Assembly: GCA_040219295.1 (NCBI GenBank)
Contig: JAVJST010000011.1
Location: 744,001-808,000, forward strand
Direction: 5' to 3'
Source of the DNA: JAVJST01 sp040219295
GTDB taxonomy: Bacteria; Pseudomonadota; Alphaproteobacteria; Rhodospirillales; Casp-alpha2
Length of the DNA stretch: 64,000 nt
This document shows positions 40,079-48,673 of the stretch, one piece after another. The notes under the pieces are model-generated. The model was given only the letters and a program-made list of their open reading frames with translations, did no database searches and was not told the DNA's origin. Position 1 is the stretch's first letter, and the number at the start of each line of letters is the position of its first letter. The position numbers were made by a program, and so were the translations under genes.

Positions 40079-40783
40079 CTAGGCCCCGCGCGCAAGTAAT
40101 TCTTCCACCGCAGTGAAGTCCTCATCGGAATCGATGCTCAGCGACGGGCCGTTGATGATGAATGCCCCGGTTCTCTCGCCGAGTCGATGCCTTTGCTCAA
40201 GGACGCACTGGCGCGTCAGGGCGTAGGCGACACCGTTGACGTGGTAGACGGGATCCAAAAACTGGCGTGGCGGAATCGCCGCGCCCTCCGGCATCACGAA
40301 ACTTATCAAGCCGTCGTCAACGCGCATCTGCTTTGCCGGATGATACTTCAAATCGGTTTCGGTAACTGTCCACACGGCATCGAGGCGGCGGTCTATCAGC
40401 ATCTGAATCGCGCCACTCACGTCTTTGGATCGACGCAATGGTGCCGTTGGTTGAAGCAGCACGACGATATCGTACGGGTCCCCGTCCTCGGCGTCCATAA
40501 TACGCAGGGCGTGATCCATGACCTCCCAGTCCGACGCATTATCACCCGATATCTCGGCCGGGCGGCGAAACGGAGCAGCGATATCGTAACTCTCTGCGAC
40601 GATCGCGATCTCGTCGTCATCGGTTGACACGACAACGCGATCGATCTCGGGCACCTTGTTGGCGCAAAGGCCCGCACGGCAGACGATGGGAACACCACAC
40701 ACGGTTCGAAGATTCTTGCGGGGCACGCCCTTGCTCCCGCCTCGGGCAGGGATCACTGCCAAAACTCGATTGCCGCCGTAAAT
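40079..40783 (-). CDS. neuA: CMP-nonulosonate synthetase (acylneuraminate cytidylyltransferase, NeuA-like)
   Basis: About 234 residues. VLAVIPARGGSKGVPRKNL is the CTP-binding loop, then VVVSTDDDEIAIVAE, VVLLQPTAPLRRSKDVSGAI and LSIDSDEDFTAVEELL. It activates a nonulosonic acid (from NeuB) with CTP. The start is uncertain. There is no ATG/GTG between the upstream stop and the conserved loop, except GTG within the loop. GAGGAG at 40793-40798 is nine bases before ATT 40781-40783; TTG 40762 is the standard-codon alternative (MAVIPARGG). ATG 40900 would start 77 bases inside the epimerase gene. Confidence 0.88.
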   Translation of the reverse strand: MYGGNRVLAVIPARGGSKGVPRKNLRTVCGVPIVCRAGLCANKVPEIDRVVVSTDDDEIAIVAESYDIAAPFRRPAEISGDNASDWEVMDHALRIMDAEDGDPYDIVVLLQPTAPLRRSKDVSGAIQMLIDRRLDAVWTVTETDLKYHPAKQMRVDDGLISFVMPEGAAIPPRQFLDPVYHVNGVAYALTRQCVLEQRHRLGERTGAFIINGPSLSIDSDEDFTAVEELLARGA

Positions 40784-40823
40784 CGCCTCAAACTCCTCTA
40801 GTGTTATAACAGACCATGAGCCA

Positions 40824-41816
40824 TCAGACGCTGTAGATCGGAGTCTGGTTGCGCGTGAGAAAGTCGCGATACCAAGCAACTGTATGATCAAGACCCTCAT
40901 CGAAGCGGTCGTTGCGCTGATAACCGAGTTGCCGGATCTTGGAGATATCGGGGCACCGACGCGATGTGCCGCCCGCGCGCGCCTCGCCGGTCGCAACCGT
41001 TACTTCGATGCCGAGGACCTGCCCCATGCGACGGATCAGATCGAGGATCGATATCTCGTTGTCCATGCCGATGTGGTAGATCTCGCCCTTCCGGCCGTGT
41101 TCATACATGACCATGAGCTCGTCGACCGCATCCTCGACGTAGCAGAAAGCGCGGGTCTCTTCGCCGCTTCCCTGAATCGCAAGCGTAGCGGAGTCCTTCG
41201 CCCATCCATCGGTCGACGCGTGGAGTTTCATCATGAACTCGGGAATGACGTGTTCGAAGCCCATGTCTGGACCGACGACATTGTGCGGCCGGAAGATCAT
41301 GTCGCGGGTCGCGCTGTTTCGAAACCCGTTGATCGACAGCAACTCGCTGATCAGCTTACCGCCCGCGTAGCTATAGCGCGGGTTGGTGACGTCGGGGATG
41401 ATCGCGCGCTCGTCCTCCGGCGTCGGGATGCGGGTCGGTTCCTGGTAGATCTCGGAGGACGAGGCGAGAACGTACGTAGACGTATTGCACGCAAGCGCCG
41501 CCTCGAGCGTCGTGAGCGCGCCCTTGACGCCGACATCGAGGACCTGGTCGGGTTTCTCGTAGAAGAACCGGGTGCCGTTGATGAAGGCCAGGTGAAACAC
41601 GGTATCGCATCCCCTCGTGGCGTTCATCACCGCTTCCGGATCGCGGATATCGCCCTCGACGTACGTCACGCGATCAATCACGTCTTGAAGCCGGCGGAGA
41701 CTGCCGCGCGAACCGTTGTCGAGCACGATGACGTCATGCCCCTCGCCGACCAGCCGGCGAACTAGGGCACTTCCCAGAAAACCCGATCCGCCGGTCACCA
41801 GAATGCGATCACTCAT
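40824..41816 (-). CDS. NAD-dependent sugar epimerase/dehydratase (extended SDR)
   Basis: 330 residues. ILVTGGSGFLGSALVRRLVG is the NAD-binding loop. FHLAFINGTRFFYEKPDQVL, LASSSEIYQEPTRIPTPEDE and PRYSYAGGKLISELL (catalytic Tyr-x-x-x-Lys as YAGGK) follow, then FRPHNVVGPDMGFEHVIPEF. It is of the GalE/UDP-glucuronate-decarboxylase/dTDP-glucose-dehydratase type. Which C-position it acts on cannot be decided by eye. It lies between the CBS-dehydrogenase fusion and neuA. Confidence 0.85.
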   Translation of the reverse strand: MSDRILVTGGSGFLGSALVRRLVGEGHDVIVLDNGSRGSLRRLQDVIDRVTYVEGDIRDPEAVMNATRGCDTVFHLAFINGTRFFYEKPDQVLDVGVKGALTTLEAALACNTSTYVLASSSEIYQEPTRIPTPEDERAIIPDVTNPRYSYAGGKLISELLSINGFRNSATRDMIFRPHNVVGPDMGFEHVIPEFMMKLHASTDGWAKDSATLAIQGSGEETRAFCYVEDAVDELMVMYEHGRKGEIYHIGMDNEISILDLIRRMGQVLGIEVTVATGEARAGGTSRRCPDISKIRQLGYQRNDRFDEGLDHTVAWYRDFLTRNQTPIYSV

Positions 41817-41849
41817 CGAAATGGACTCTCCGTTCTGACGGCCAACGAA

Positions 41850-43577
41850 TCAGCCCGTGCCGGTCGCCGCGTACAGCACGCCGGGTACGTTGCGGATCTC
41901 GTGCGGCGGGAAAACGCTCCAGCCGTCGAAGAAGACGCCGGGCAGGTTCATCGAGGACAGCAAAGCGAACATGTTGAGATCGGAGTACGAGCGGTGATTG
42001 TTCATGATGAACACTGCGTCGGCGTTTTCGAAACCGGCTTCCGGCGAACATGGCCTGACGCCAAGCGCCGCGAGTTCGTCGTCCTCGACGACGGGATCGT
42101 GTCCCCAGATTTCGGTGAGACCCTTCGATTTCAGGTAATCCAGGAACCAGAGCGTGGTCGAATCGCGCAGGTCCGACGTCGCGGGCTCTCCCTTGAAGGC
42201 GAATCCGAGGATCAGGACCTTTGCCGTAGTCAGGTTCTTGCCGACGCCGCCGAGCAGGGCGTCGCAGGTATCGAAAATCATCTGCGGCGCGGCTTCGTTG
42301 ATGCGCCGTGCCGCGGTCGTGACCGGACAATCGAGGCCGAAGGCGGCAAAGTTGTCGGCAAGAATGTAGGGGTCCTTGCTGAGGCAAGGGCCGCCGACGC
42401 CGGGTGACGGATAGGGGATCTTGTTGCGCCCGTACCCGAGGTTCACCTTCGTGATAAGTTCGGTGAGATTGAGGCCGAGCTTCTCGGCGAGCATGGCCAT
42501 CTGGTTGGCATAGGCGAACACCGTGTCGCGGTAGGTGTTGTCGAGTAGCTTGCACATCTCAGCCGCTTCGAGCGAACCCACGTCGATCACCGTGTGGGTG
42601 TTCTCGTTGAAGAACCGCATGGCGAGCTCGCGGCTTTGCTGATTGAACCCGCCGACGATCTGCGGCAGTTCGCGGAGTTCCTTGAGCGCGCGTCCTTCAG
42701 CGGTGCGTTCCGGGCAGAACGCCACATGGAAATCCTTGCCCGCCGTCAGCCCCGACTCGCGCTCAAGAAGCGGTATGACGTGACCGCGTGTGCAGCCGAC
42801 GCTCACGGTCGAGCGCAGAATGATGAGGTCGCCTTGCTTGAGCTTGTTTGCGATGCCGCCGACCGCCTGTAGGATGTGATCGATGTTCGGCTTCAGGGTT
42901 TCCTTGATGATCGGTGTGCCGACCGTGATCACGTAGATGTCGGCAACCAGTTCGTCGGTTGAGCGGGCCAGCCGGAACCTGTTGCCGACATGCAGATGCA
43001 GCAGGTTCTCGAGCCCGTTCTCGTAAAATGGCGGGACGCGTTCGCTGATCTTCTTGTTTAGGCCCGCGTCCGTATCGTAGCCCTTGACGACGAATCCGTT
43101 ATCGGCGAGTACGAGCGACAGCGTGAGGCCCACGTATCCTAGTCCGACAACCGCAACGGTTCGCTGGCGGATGTTGAAGGCGTCCGCCATGTCGCGCAGG
43201 CGGATGACGCCGACGACGCGTTCGTACGCATCGATCACGGGGACGATCGGGACCCGCTTGCCGAGATGCTGGATGGCTTGTTCCGGGGCGTCTTCCTGGG
43301 CAATCGTGGCGCGCCGGTCATGGGTATCGCGCGCCGGCGACCCAAGCTGGGCACCGCCGATCAGGGCTCGGCGAATGTCACCATCACTGACCACGCGTAG
43401 CAAACGGTCGCCGTCGTCGAGGACGAAGCAGATCCGTTCTCCGCCCTGCTCGATCCGCTGCATGGCCTCGAGGATCGTTGCGTCTGCGCCGACGCACAGA
43501 TGTCGGAAGTTCGAATCAAACGCGGCCGCGCGGCGTGCTTCGCCTAGCATGGGGCTTTCCGTACTTTTGTCTGTCAT
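41850..43577 (-). CDS. CBS-domain pair fused to UDP-sugar 6-dehydrogenase
   Basis: 575 residues. Residues about 20-135 are two CBS motifs (ICFVLDDGDRLLRVVSDGDI, then PIVPVIDAYERVVGVIRLRD). From residue 140 it is a UDP-glucose/UDP-HexNAc dehydrogenase: TVAVVGLGYVGLTLSLVLAD, YVITVGTPI, LRSTVSVGCTRG, FCPERTAEGRALKELRELPQ, MCKLLDNTYRDTVFAYANQM and the catalytic Cys in SPGVGGPCLSKDPYIL. VLILGFAFKGEPATSDLRDS ends the fold. The FCPERTAEG/ELPQIVGG pattern is of the WecC/WbpA-like HexNAc branch, so UDP-HexNAc to uronate is likely. CBS pairs bind adenine nucleotides or SAM and could regulate flux (inference). Confidence 0.9.
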   Translation of the reverse strand: MTDKSTESPMLGEARRAAAFDSNFRHLCVGADATILEAMQRIEQGGERICFVLDDGDRLLRVVSDGDIRRALIGGAQLGSPARDTHDRRATIAQEDAPEQAIQHLGKRVPIVPVIDAYERVVGVIRLRDMADAFNIRQRTVAVVGLGYVGLTLSLVLADNGFVVKGYDTDAGLNKKISERVPPFYENGLENLLHLHVGNRFRLARSTDELVADIYVITVGTPIIKETLKPNIDHILQAVGGIANKLKQGDLIILRSTVSVGCTRGHVIPLLERESGLTAGKDFHVAFCPERTAEGRALKELRELPQIVGGFNQQSRELAMRFFNENTHTVIDVGSLEAAEMCKLLDNTYRDTVFAYANQMAMLAEKLGLNLTELITKVNLGYGRNKIPYPSPGVGGPCLSKDPYILADNFAAFGLDCPVTTAARRINEAAPQMIFDTCDALLGGVGKNLTTAKVLILGFAFKGEPATSDLRDSTTLWFLDYLKSKGLTEIWGHDPVVEDDELAALGVRPCSPEAGFENADAVFIMNNHRSYSDLNMFALLSSMNLPGVFFDGWSVFPPHEIRNVPGVLYAATGTG

Positions 43578-43583
43578 TGTCGT

Positions 43584-44483
43584 TCAGGCCGCCGCGCCGG
43601 AGTGCAGGAAGGCCGGGACCGGATCGCCGCCCGCGAAGTTCAGAACCTGTCCGTTGTAACGAACGGCGGATAGTCGCACGATGCCGTCGCGGCACGCCAC
43701 ACCGGGCAGGTCCGGGTCCGTCGTGGTGCCGGCTTCGGGCTGCGCCGACAGGGTCTCGAAGGTTTCGCCGCCGATCTCGGCCGTCGCGCACGGAAAGCGT
43801 GGATGCCAGAGCGCCCGCACGAAACGCGCGACGTGCTCAGCCGTCCAGGTCCAGTCGATCCTGCCGCCGTTGGGCAGGGCGTTCGGATAGTATGCCGCGG
43901 CGGAGTCGTCCTGCGGCGTCGACATCGCTTTGCCCGCGAGGATCGCGTCGATGTTGCGTTCCAGGAGGGCTGGGAGATTGTCGACGAGCCGGAGGTAAAG
44001 CGACCAGCCCGTGTCATTCTCGTCGATGGCGACCGTCTGTCGGTCGACCACAGGCCCTTCGTCGAACCCCGCCGTCATTTCATGCAGCGTGTAGTCCGCC
44101 GTTTCATCACCGTTGAGGATCGGCCAAACGGTCGGGAAACATCCCCTGTACGTCGGCAGTCGTGCCGGATGCAGGTTGAAAGCGCCCCGTACATGCATAT
44201 CAAGAACCGTCATCGGTATCCGTTTCGGATAGGAAACGCAGAGTGCGGCTGCGGGTGTTCCGGCCTGCAGCGTTTGCAGGAAATCGTTCCCGGAAAAATC
44301 CGGATCGACAATGAACGTGGCCCCCAGGTCATTCGCGGCGGCTTCGAGCTGTTCGATGGCCTCGCCGTCGGAGGCAATCACGCAGGTGACCGGAACGTTT
44401 CTCCCGGTCAGGATTTCCAATACCCGCACGCCAACCGGCTTGGCGCAGAAAACGGATAGACCTGCCGTCGCCGGCGAGCTCAT
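43584..44483 (-). CDS. Formyltransferase-family protein (sugar N-formyltransferase-like)
   Basis: 299 residues of the Fmt/ArnA type. The core NLHPARLPTYRGCFPTVWPI has the Asn, His and Arg-Gly of the formyl-THF site, and ADYTLHEMTAGFDEGPVVD supplies the catalytic Asp loop. The N-terminal LSVFCAKPVGVRVLEIL is short and Rossmann-like, without a typical tRNA-binding C-domain. Such enzymes N-formylate 4-amino sugars from 10-formyl-THF. Overlap of four bases with the upstream DegT aminotransferase, which would make the amine, supports an N-formylamino sugar (inference). The seven-base gap to the CBS-dehydrogenase fixes it in one run. Confidence 0.83.
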   Translation of the reverse strand: MSSPATAGLSVFCAKPVGVRVLEILTGRNVPVTCVIASDGEAIEQLEAAANDLGATFIVDPDFSGNDFLQTLQAGTPAAALCVSYPKRIPMTVLDMHVRGAFNLHPARLPTYRGCFPTVWPILNGDETADYTLHEMTAGFDEGPVVDRQTVAIDENDTGWSLYLRLVDNLPALLERNIDAILAGKAMSTPQDDSAAAYYPNALPNGGRIDWTWTAEHVARFVRALWHPRFPCATAEIGGETFETLSAQPEAGTTTDPDLPGVACRDGIVRLSAVRYNGQVLNFAGGDPVPAFLHSGAAA

Positions 44484-45595
44484 GCCGCGTCGGCCGCGCC
44501 CGTGAAGAACGCGCGGATACTGTCGATGACGCGGTTCTGGTTGTCGTCGCCCATGTCTGCCCAGATCGGAATGTCGACGAACGAATCGAACGCCTGCATC
44601 GCGAGCGGAAAGTCGTTCCGGCGGTAACCGAAACGATCGACATAGTAGGGTTGAACATGGACCGGCGGGAATGAGAGCCGTGTGTCGATCTGGCGTCCGG
44701 CCAGGAACTCCAGTAGCGAGTCTCGCTTATTGGCATCGACGGTGATCGCGTACATGTACCAGCTCGGGCGGTCGACGTAGTCGGGCACCAGGGGCGCGGT
44801 AACGCCGTCAATCGCGGCAAAGGCGGCGGAGTAGGTTGCGGCAATCTCGACCTTGGTGTCGAGCAGGTCGTCGATCTTCTTGAGCTGCTCGATGCCGATG
44901 GCGGCCAGTACGTCGGTCATTCGGTAATTGTGGCCGAGGTGAGTGTGATTGTAGCGACCCTCCTGACCCTGGTTGCGGATGATCAGCAGCTTCTCGTAGA
45001 GCGCCGTGTCGTTGGTCGTTACCATGCCGCCTTCGCCTGTGGTGATGTTCTTGTTGGCGAAGAAACTGAAGGAATGGGCGAGGGCCTGGGCGCCGACGCG
45101 TTGGCCCTTGTAGACGGCGCCATAAGACTCCGCGCTGTCCGAGATGAACGGGATTCCAGTCTCCTCGCTCAGTGCATTGAAGGCATCGAAGTCGACGGGC
45201 AGACCCTTGAGGTCAACCGTCATGAATGCCTTCGTGCGCGGCGTAATCTTCTCGCGGATCTGTTCCGGCGTGACATTGAACGTGGCTGGATCGCTTTCGC
45301 AGAGAACCGGTGTCGCCCCTTGATAGAGAACCACATTGCTCGAAGATATGTAGGTTAGCGTCGGCAGGATGACCTCGTCGCCGGGCCCGATGTCGAGCGC
45401 AATCAGCAGGGCGTGCAACGTCGAGGTTCCGTTGTTCATGGCGATGGCGTGCTTGGCGCCGGTGTACCCGGTCGCCATGTCTTCGAACGCCTGAACCTTT
45501 TTGCCCATGCTGATCCACCCAGACCGCACGACATCGTACACGGCCCTGGCCTCGTCCTCACCGACACGGGGGTTCGCAATCGGAATGAAATCCAT
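44480..45595 (-). CDS. DegT/DnrJ/EryC1/StrS sugar aminotransferase
   Basis: 371 residues from ATG 45593-45595; a longer frame upstream lies in another gene. IPIANPRVGEDEARAVYDVV and SGWISMGKKVQAFED are typical openings. AMNNGTSTLHALLIALDIGP, FISDSAESYGAVYKG and SFSFFANKNITTGEGGMVTT (PLP lysine in NKN) follow, then GHNYRMTDVLAAIGIEQLKK. It transfers an amino group from glutamate to a keto sugar, with regiochemistry unknown. It directly precedes the formyltransferase, its probable partner. Confidence 0.9.
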   Translation of the reverse strand: MDFIPIANPRVGEDEARAVYDVVRSGWISMGKKVQAFEDMATGYTGAKHAIAMNNGTSTLHALLIALDIGPGDEVILPTLTYISSSNVVLYQGATPVLCESDPATFNVTPEQIREKITPRTKAFMTVDLKGLPVDFDAFNALSEETGIPFISDSAESYGAVYKGQRVGAQALAHSFSFFANKNITTGEGGMVTTNDTALYEKLLIIRNQGQEGRYNHTHLGHNYRMTDVLAAIGIEQLKKIDDLLDTKVEIAATYSAAFAAIDGVTAPLVPDYVDRPSWYMYAITVDANKRDSLLEFLAGRQIDTRLSFPPVHVQPYYVDRFGYRRNDFPLAMQAFDSFVDIPIWADMGDDNQNRVIDSIRAFFTGAADAA

Positions 45596-45632
45596 CGATC
45601 TGTTTCCAGTTAAGACGTGAAGAGAAATGTCT

Positions 45633-46514
45633 CTAGGCGACGATCTCGTCGACCAGTTCAATGCTTTCGCGAAGTTCGGATTCGTCGGCCCGTCGCGCTT
45701 CGACGCAGTAGACGCGAGGGTCGCCCGTGGCCGTCGGCACGGCGTGGATGCGGCGCAGCGCATCGAGCTGCCAGCTCCCCTTGCGGACCGCGAGATGCTC
45801 GTCCTTCAGTCCCTCGTTTTCCGAGATATGAACCTCGATCAGCCGGTCGCCGAACTCCTCGAGGTAGGCATCCAAAAACGCCTGCCGGTCGAAACCCATG
45901 ATGTTGCTCGAAACGTTCATGTGGCCGAGATCGAACAGCAGGCCGACACTTTTCGGCACCCGCGCCATGAACTCGCGGATCTCGTCGAGTGAGCAGAACA
46001 GCGAATGCCGCTTCTTCGGCGACGGGAACAGGTTCTCGACCAGGAAGTGAACGCCCTCGGCCTCGAACGCCGGCGCCACGCGGTTGACGAAGGCAACGGC
46101 CCGGTCGAGAGCATCGCCGTACGAGCTCATCTCGTCATCGAAGGCGAACATGCCGTCGGACTGAGCGTCAGCGCGGGCGAGATAACCGGCGTGAATACCG
46201 TAAAGCGGCGAGCCGGCGGCTTTCGAAAGTCTGAGCGCGTTCATCACGAGACTGGTCGTGCGCTCGAGGCCCAGATCGTCGGCGGCCGCCATGTTGAGAA
46301 CGAAGGATTCCTCCGGCGCCGGGAAGTAGTTGTGCAGCGTCAACGCGATGCCGCGATCCCGAAAGCCGCAGAGAACCGCCTCCAGTTCCTCGATAGGCTG
46401 GTGATGGTGGGGGGCCGAGATCTCCACGCGGCCGGGCGCGATCGCATGGCAACGCTCGATGGCGTTGGCGACGAACGTGCGCCCGAAACAGCTGGTGGAG
46501 AGATAACAGCCCAT
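45633..46514 (-). CDS. Sugar phosphate isomerase/epimerase-like TIM-barrel protein
   Basis: 293 residues of the AP-endonuclease-2/xylose-isomerase-like fold. GRVEISAPHHHQPIEELEAV, IALTLHNYFPAPEESFVLN, YGIHAGYLARA, HFLVENLFPSP, VGLLFDLGHMNVSSNIMGFD and DRLIEVHISENEGLKDEH carry the scattered His, Glu and Asp metal ligands. The reaction is not predictable from sequence. It is eight bases from a Gfo/Idh dehydrogenase and close to NeuB copy 2. These three may make an unusual NeuB substrate by oxidation-isomerisation (inference). Confidence 0.78.
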   Translation of the reverse strand: MGCYLSTSCFGRTFVANAIERCHAIAPGRVEISAPHHHQPIEELEAVLCGFRDRGIALTLHNYFPAPEESFVLNMAAADDLGLERTTSLVMNALRLSKAAGSPLYGIHAGYLARADAQSDGMFAFDDEMSSYGDALDRAVAFVNRVAPAFEAEGVHFLVENLFPSPKKRHSLFCSLDEIREFMARVPKSVGLLFDLGHMNVSSNIMGFDRQAFLDAYLEEFGDRLIEVHISENEGLKDEHLAVRKGSWQLDALRRIHAVPTATGDPRVYCVEARRADESELRESIELVDEIVA

Positions 46515-46521
46515 GCCCGAC

Positions 46522-47517
46522 TCAGACCTTCTCTGCCGCGCCCGACTCGACCGAGCGGTAGCAGGCGAGGATCAGTTCCATGGTCTCGATCCCGTGCTGC
46601 AACGAGGCCCGCGGCTGCTCCGATCCCTCGCAGCATGCGAGGAAATGCTTCAGTTCGGTGATGTAGTTCAGGTTGAAGTCCGGCGGGAACTTCCGATAGA
46701 CGGTTTCCGTCCGGCTTTCGCCGTCGTAGTGGGTGACGATGTTGCGGGTCGAGCTCCAGTAGATGTTGCCCTTCTCGCCTTTGATCTCCAGTTCCTTCTT
46801 GTGGTCGCGGCCGAACATGTCGGTGTGGATCGAGGCGATGATCCCGTTCTTGAGCTTGACCGTCAGCTCCGAGTAGTCGTCGGAGTTGACCTCGAGGCTG
46901 CTGAGATTGCCGTTCAGCGCGTAGACCGTGTCGAAGCCGCCGAACAGGTAGTGGACGAGGTCCATGATGTGGCTCTGATCGAGAATCGAGCCGCCGCCCT
47001 GCTTCTTCTCGGCCATGTAGAACGAGCGGTAGTCCTCGTACGGATGCCAGTCCGGCAGGTACTCGGAGAACTCGCCGCGGACGAAACGGACGTCGCCGAT
47101 GACGCCCGAGTCGAGAAGCTCGCGCACCTTGTCGGTCAGCGGCGAGAAGCGGAAGATATAGGCCATCAGGACGACCACGTTGTTGGCCGCGATTGCCACC
47201 TTGAACTCTTCGATGCCCTCGAGGTCGTGCGCCAGCGGCTTCTCCATCAGGATGTGGATGCCGCGGTTGGCCAGTTCGATGCCCTGCGGGATATGTAGGT
47301 TGGTCGGCGAGCAGACGAACGCCGCATCGTACTTGCCCGCGTCCAGCGCCTCTTCGAAGGTCGCGAACACCGACTGGATTCCCATGGCCTTGACCTCGTC
47401 GCGGCGATCATCGCGCGGGTCGGTCGCGGTGATGTCCGATGGGGAAACGCCGATGGCCAGCAGGTTGCGCATGTGACGCTTGCCGATCGATCCGGAACCA
47501 ATGCAAAGAAACTTCAT
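46522..47517 (-). CDS. Gfo/Idh/MocA family oxidoreductase
   Basis: 331 residues. FLCIGSGSIGKRHMRNLLAI is the cofactor-binding loop. AAFVCSPTNLHIPQGIELAN and ILMEKPLAHDLEGIEEFKVA (EKP signature) follow, then MAYIFRFSPLTDKVRELLDS, GGGSILDQSHIMDLVHYLFG and FPPDFNLNYITELKHFLACC. It is an NAD(P)-dependent sugar dehydrogenase acting on an open or nucleotide-linked sugar. It differs clearly from the WbpB-like protein at 772. Members next to NeuB genes occur in legionaminic-type or related routes, but the substrate here is unknown. Ends 53 bases before neuB copy 2 in transcription order. Confidence 0.85.
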   Translation of the reverse strand: MKFLCIGSGSIGKRHMRNLLAIGVSPSDITATDPRDDRRDEVKAMGIQSVFATFEEALDAGKYDAAFVCSPTNLHIPQGIELANRGIHILMEKPLAHDLEGIEEFKVAIAANNVVVLMAYIFRFSPLTDKVRELLDSGVIGDVRFVRGEFSEYLPDWHPYEDYRSFYMAEKKQGGGSILDQSHIMDLVHYLFGGFDTVYALNGNLSSLEVNSDDYSELTVKLKNGIIASIHTDMFGRDHKKELEIKGEKGNIYWSSTRNIVTHYDGESRTETVYRKFPPDFNLNYITELKHFLACCEGSEQPRASLQHGIETMELILACYRSVESGAAEKV

Positions 47518-47569
47518 CCTCGATGTACTTTCCTGTTGAGTTTGTCTGTCTGGATCGTGTCCCGGCGCG

Positions 47570-48628
47570 TCAGGCGGTCAGGAAATCGTCCAATGTGAAA
47601 GGCGTGCCCGTCTTGATGGACCGCGTCAGTTTGCGGCCGACAACGCGCGCGGCCATGTCCGGCGAAAGCCCGTTGCCCGGGCGCATGATGTTGAAATCGT
47701 CCTCGCCGAGGACCGCCCCGGCATCGAGATCGCGGGCGGCAACGAGGCTGCGGCGCAGCGCGACGGCGGTGTTTTCCTCCTCGTCGGTGCGGAACTTGAC
47801 GGCCGAACCAAGAGCGGTGCGGCATTCCCGCATCGCATCGACAAGGGTGCGCAGTTCATGCGGCTCGATCGACGCCTTCTGATCGATACCGGGCAGGTCG
47901 CGCGACAGCGTGAAGTGCTTTTCGATCGCGACTGCGCCAAGCGCGACGGCGGCAATGCAGGTGGTGTTCGTCGGCGTATGATCGGACAGTCCGACCGGAA
48001 CGTCGAACAGCTTGCGGTAGGCGTCGATGACGCGAAGGTTGGCGTTCTCGGGGCGCGACGGGTAGTTGCTGGTGCATTGAAAGACGAGCAGCGGCGAACC
48101 CGCAGCCTTGAAGATGCCGACGGCACGGGCGACTTCCTCGATCGATCCCATGCCGGTGGACAGCAGGATCGGCGCGCCGCTCGCGGCCGCCTCCTCAAGG
48201 AACGGGATGTTCGTCAGATTGCACGAGCTGATCTTGATGCCCGGAAGCTCGATCGACAGAAGACCGCGCAAGCTCCACACTTCGAACGGTGTGGAGAGAA
48301 AATCGACGTTCTTTGTCGCCGAGTAGTCCCGCAGCTCGGCAGCCTGTTCGACGGTGATTTCGCAGGCCTTGATGATCTCGTTCTGTGTCTTGTCGGCGAC
48401 GTCGTCCTGCTGCTGGTAGTCGGCCTTGCCGGCAAGCGGCGAAATGTACTTGTCGACCACGAAGTTCTGGAACTTCACGCAGTCCGCGCCGTTCTCGGCC
48501 GCCGCGTCGATCATATCGCGCGCCAGGTTCATGTCCCCGTTATGATTGATGCCAATCTCGGCGATCATGTAGGGGTGGTCGAGCGCCACGATCCGCTCGA
48601 TGAAGTTCAGGGTCGGTTTCATGCGCAT
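47570..48628 (-). CDS. neuB: NeuB-family nonulosonate synthase (copy 2)
   Basis: 352 residues from ATG 48626-48628; GTG 48640 and ATG 48622 are close alternatives with no clear ribosome site. PYMIAEIGINHNGDMNLARD, ADCVKFQNFVVD, ATKNVDFLSTPFEVWSLRGL, IKISSCNLTNIPFLEEAA, ILLSTGMGSIEEV, QCTSNYPSRPENANLRVIDA, VGLSDHTPTN and AIEKHFTLSRDLPGIDQKAS are NeuB barrel motifs. A C-terminal SAF domain has FNIMRPGNGLSPDMAARVVG. It makes a nine-carbon acid from PEP. The clearly different sequence from the 19401 copy suggests a different acid. The NeuA gene at 40079 is in the same run. Confidence 0.9.
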   Translation of the reverse strand: MRMKPTLNFIERIVALDHPYMIAEIGINHNGDMNLARDMIDAAAENGADCVKFQNFVVDKYISPLAGKADYQQQDDVADKTQNEIIKACEITVEQAAELRDYSATKNVDFLSTPFEVWSLRGLLSIELPGIKISSCNLTNIPFLEEAAASGAPILLSTGMGSIEEVARAVGIFKAAGSPLLVFQCTSNYPSRPENANLRVIDAYRKLFDVPVGLSDHTPTNTTCIAAVALGAVAIEKHFTLSRDLPGIDQKASIEPHELRTLVDAMRECRTALGSAVKFRTDEEENTAVALRRSLVAARDLDAGAVLGEDDFNIMRPGNGLSPDMAARVVGRKLTRSIKTGTPFTLDDFLTA

Positions 48629-48673
48629 CTCATAGTCCACGGTTCGGGCTTCGTCACGTTTTTCCCGACAGGA

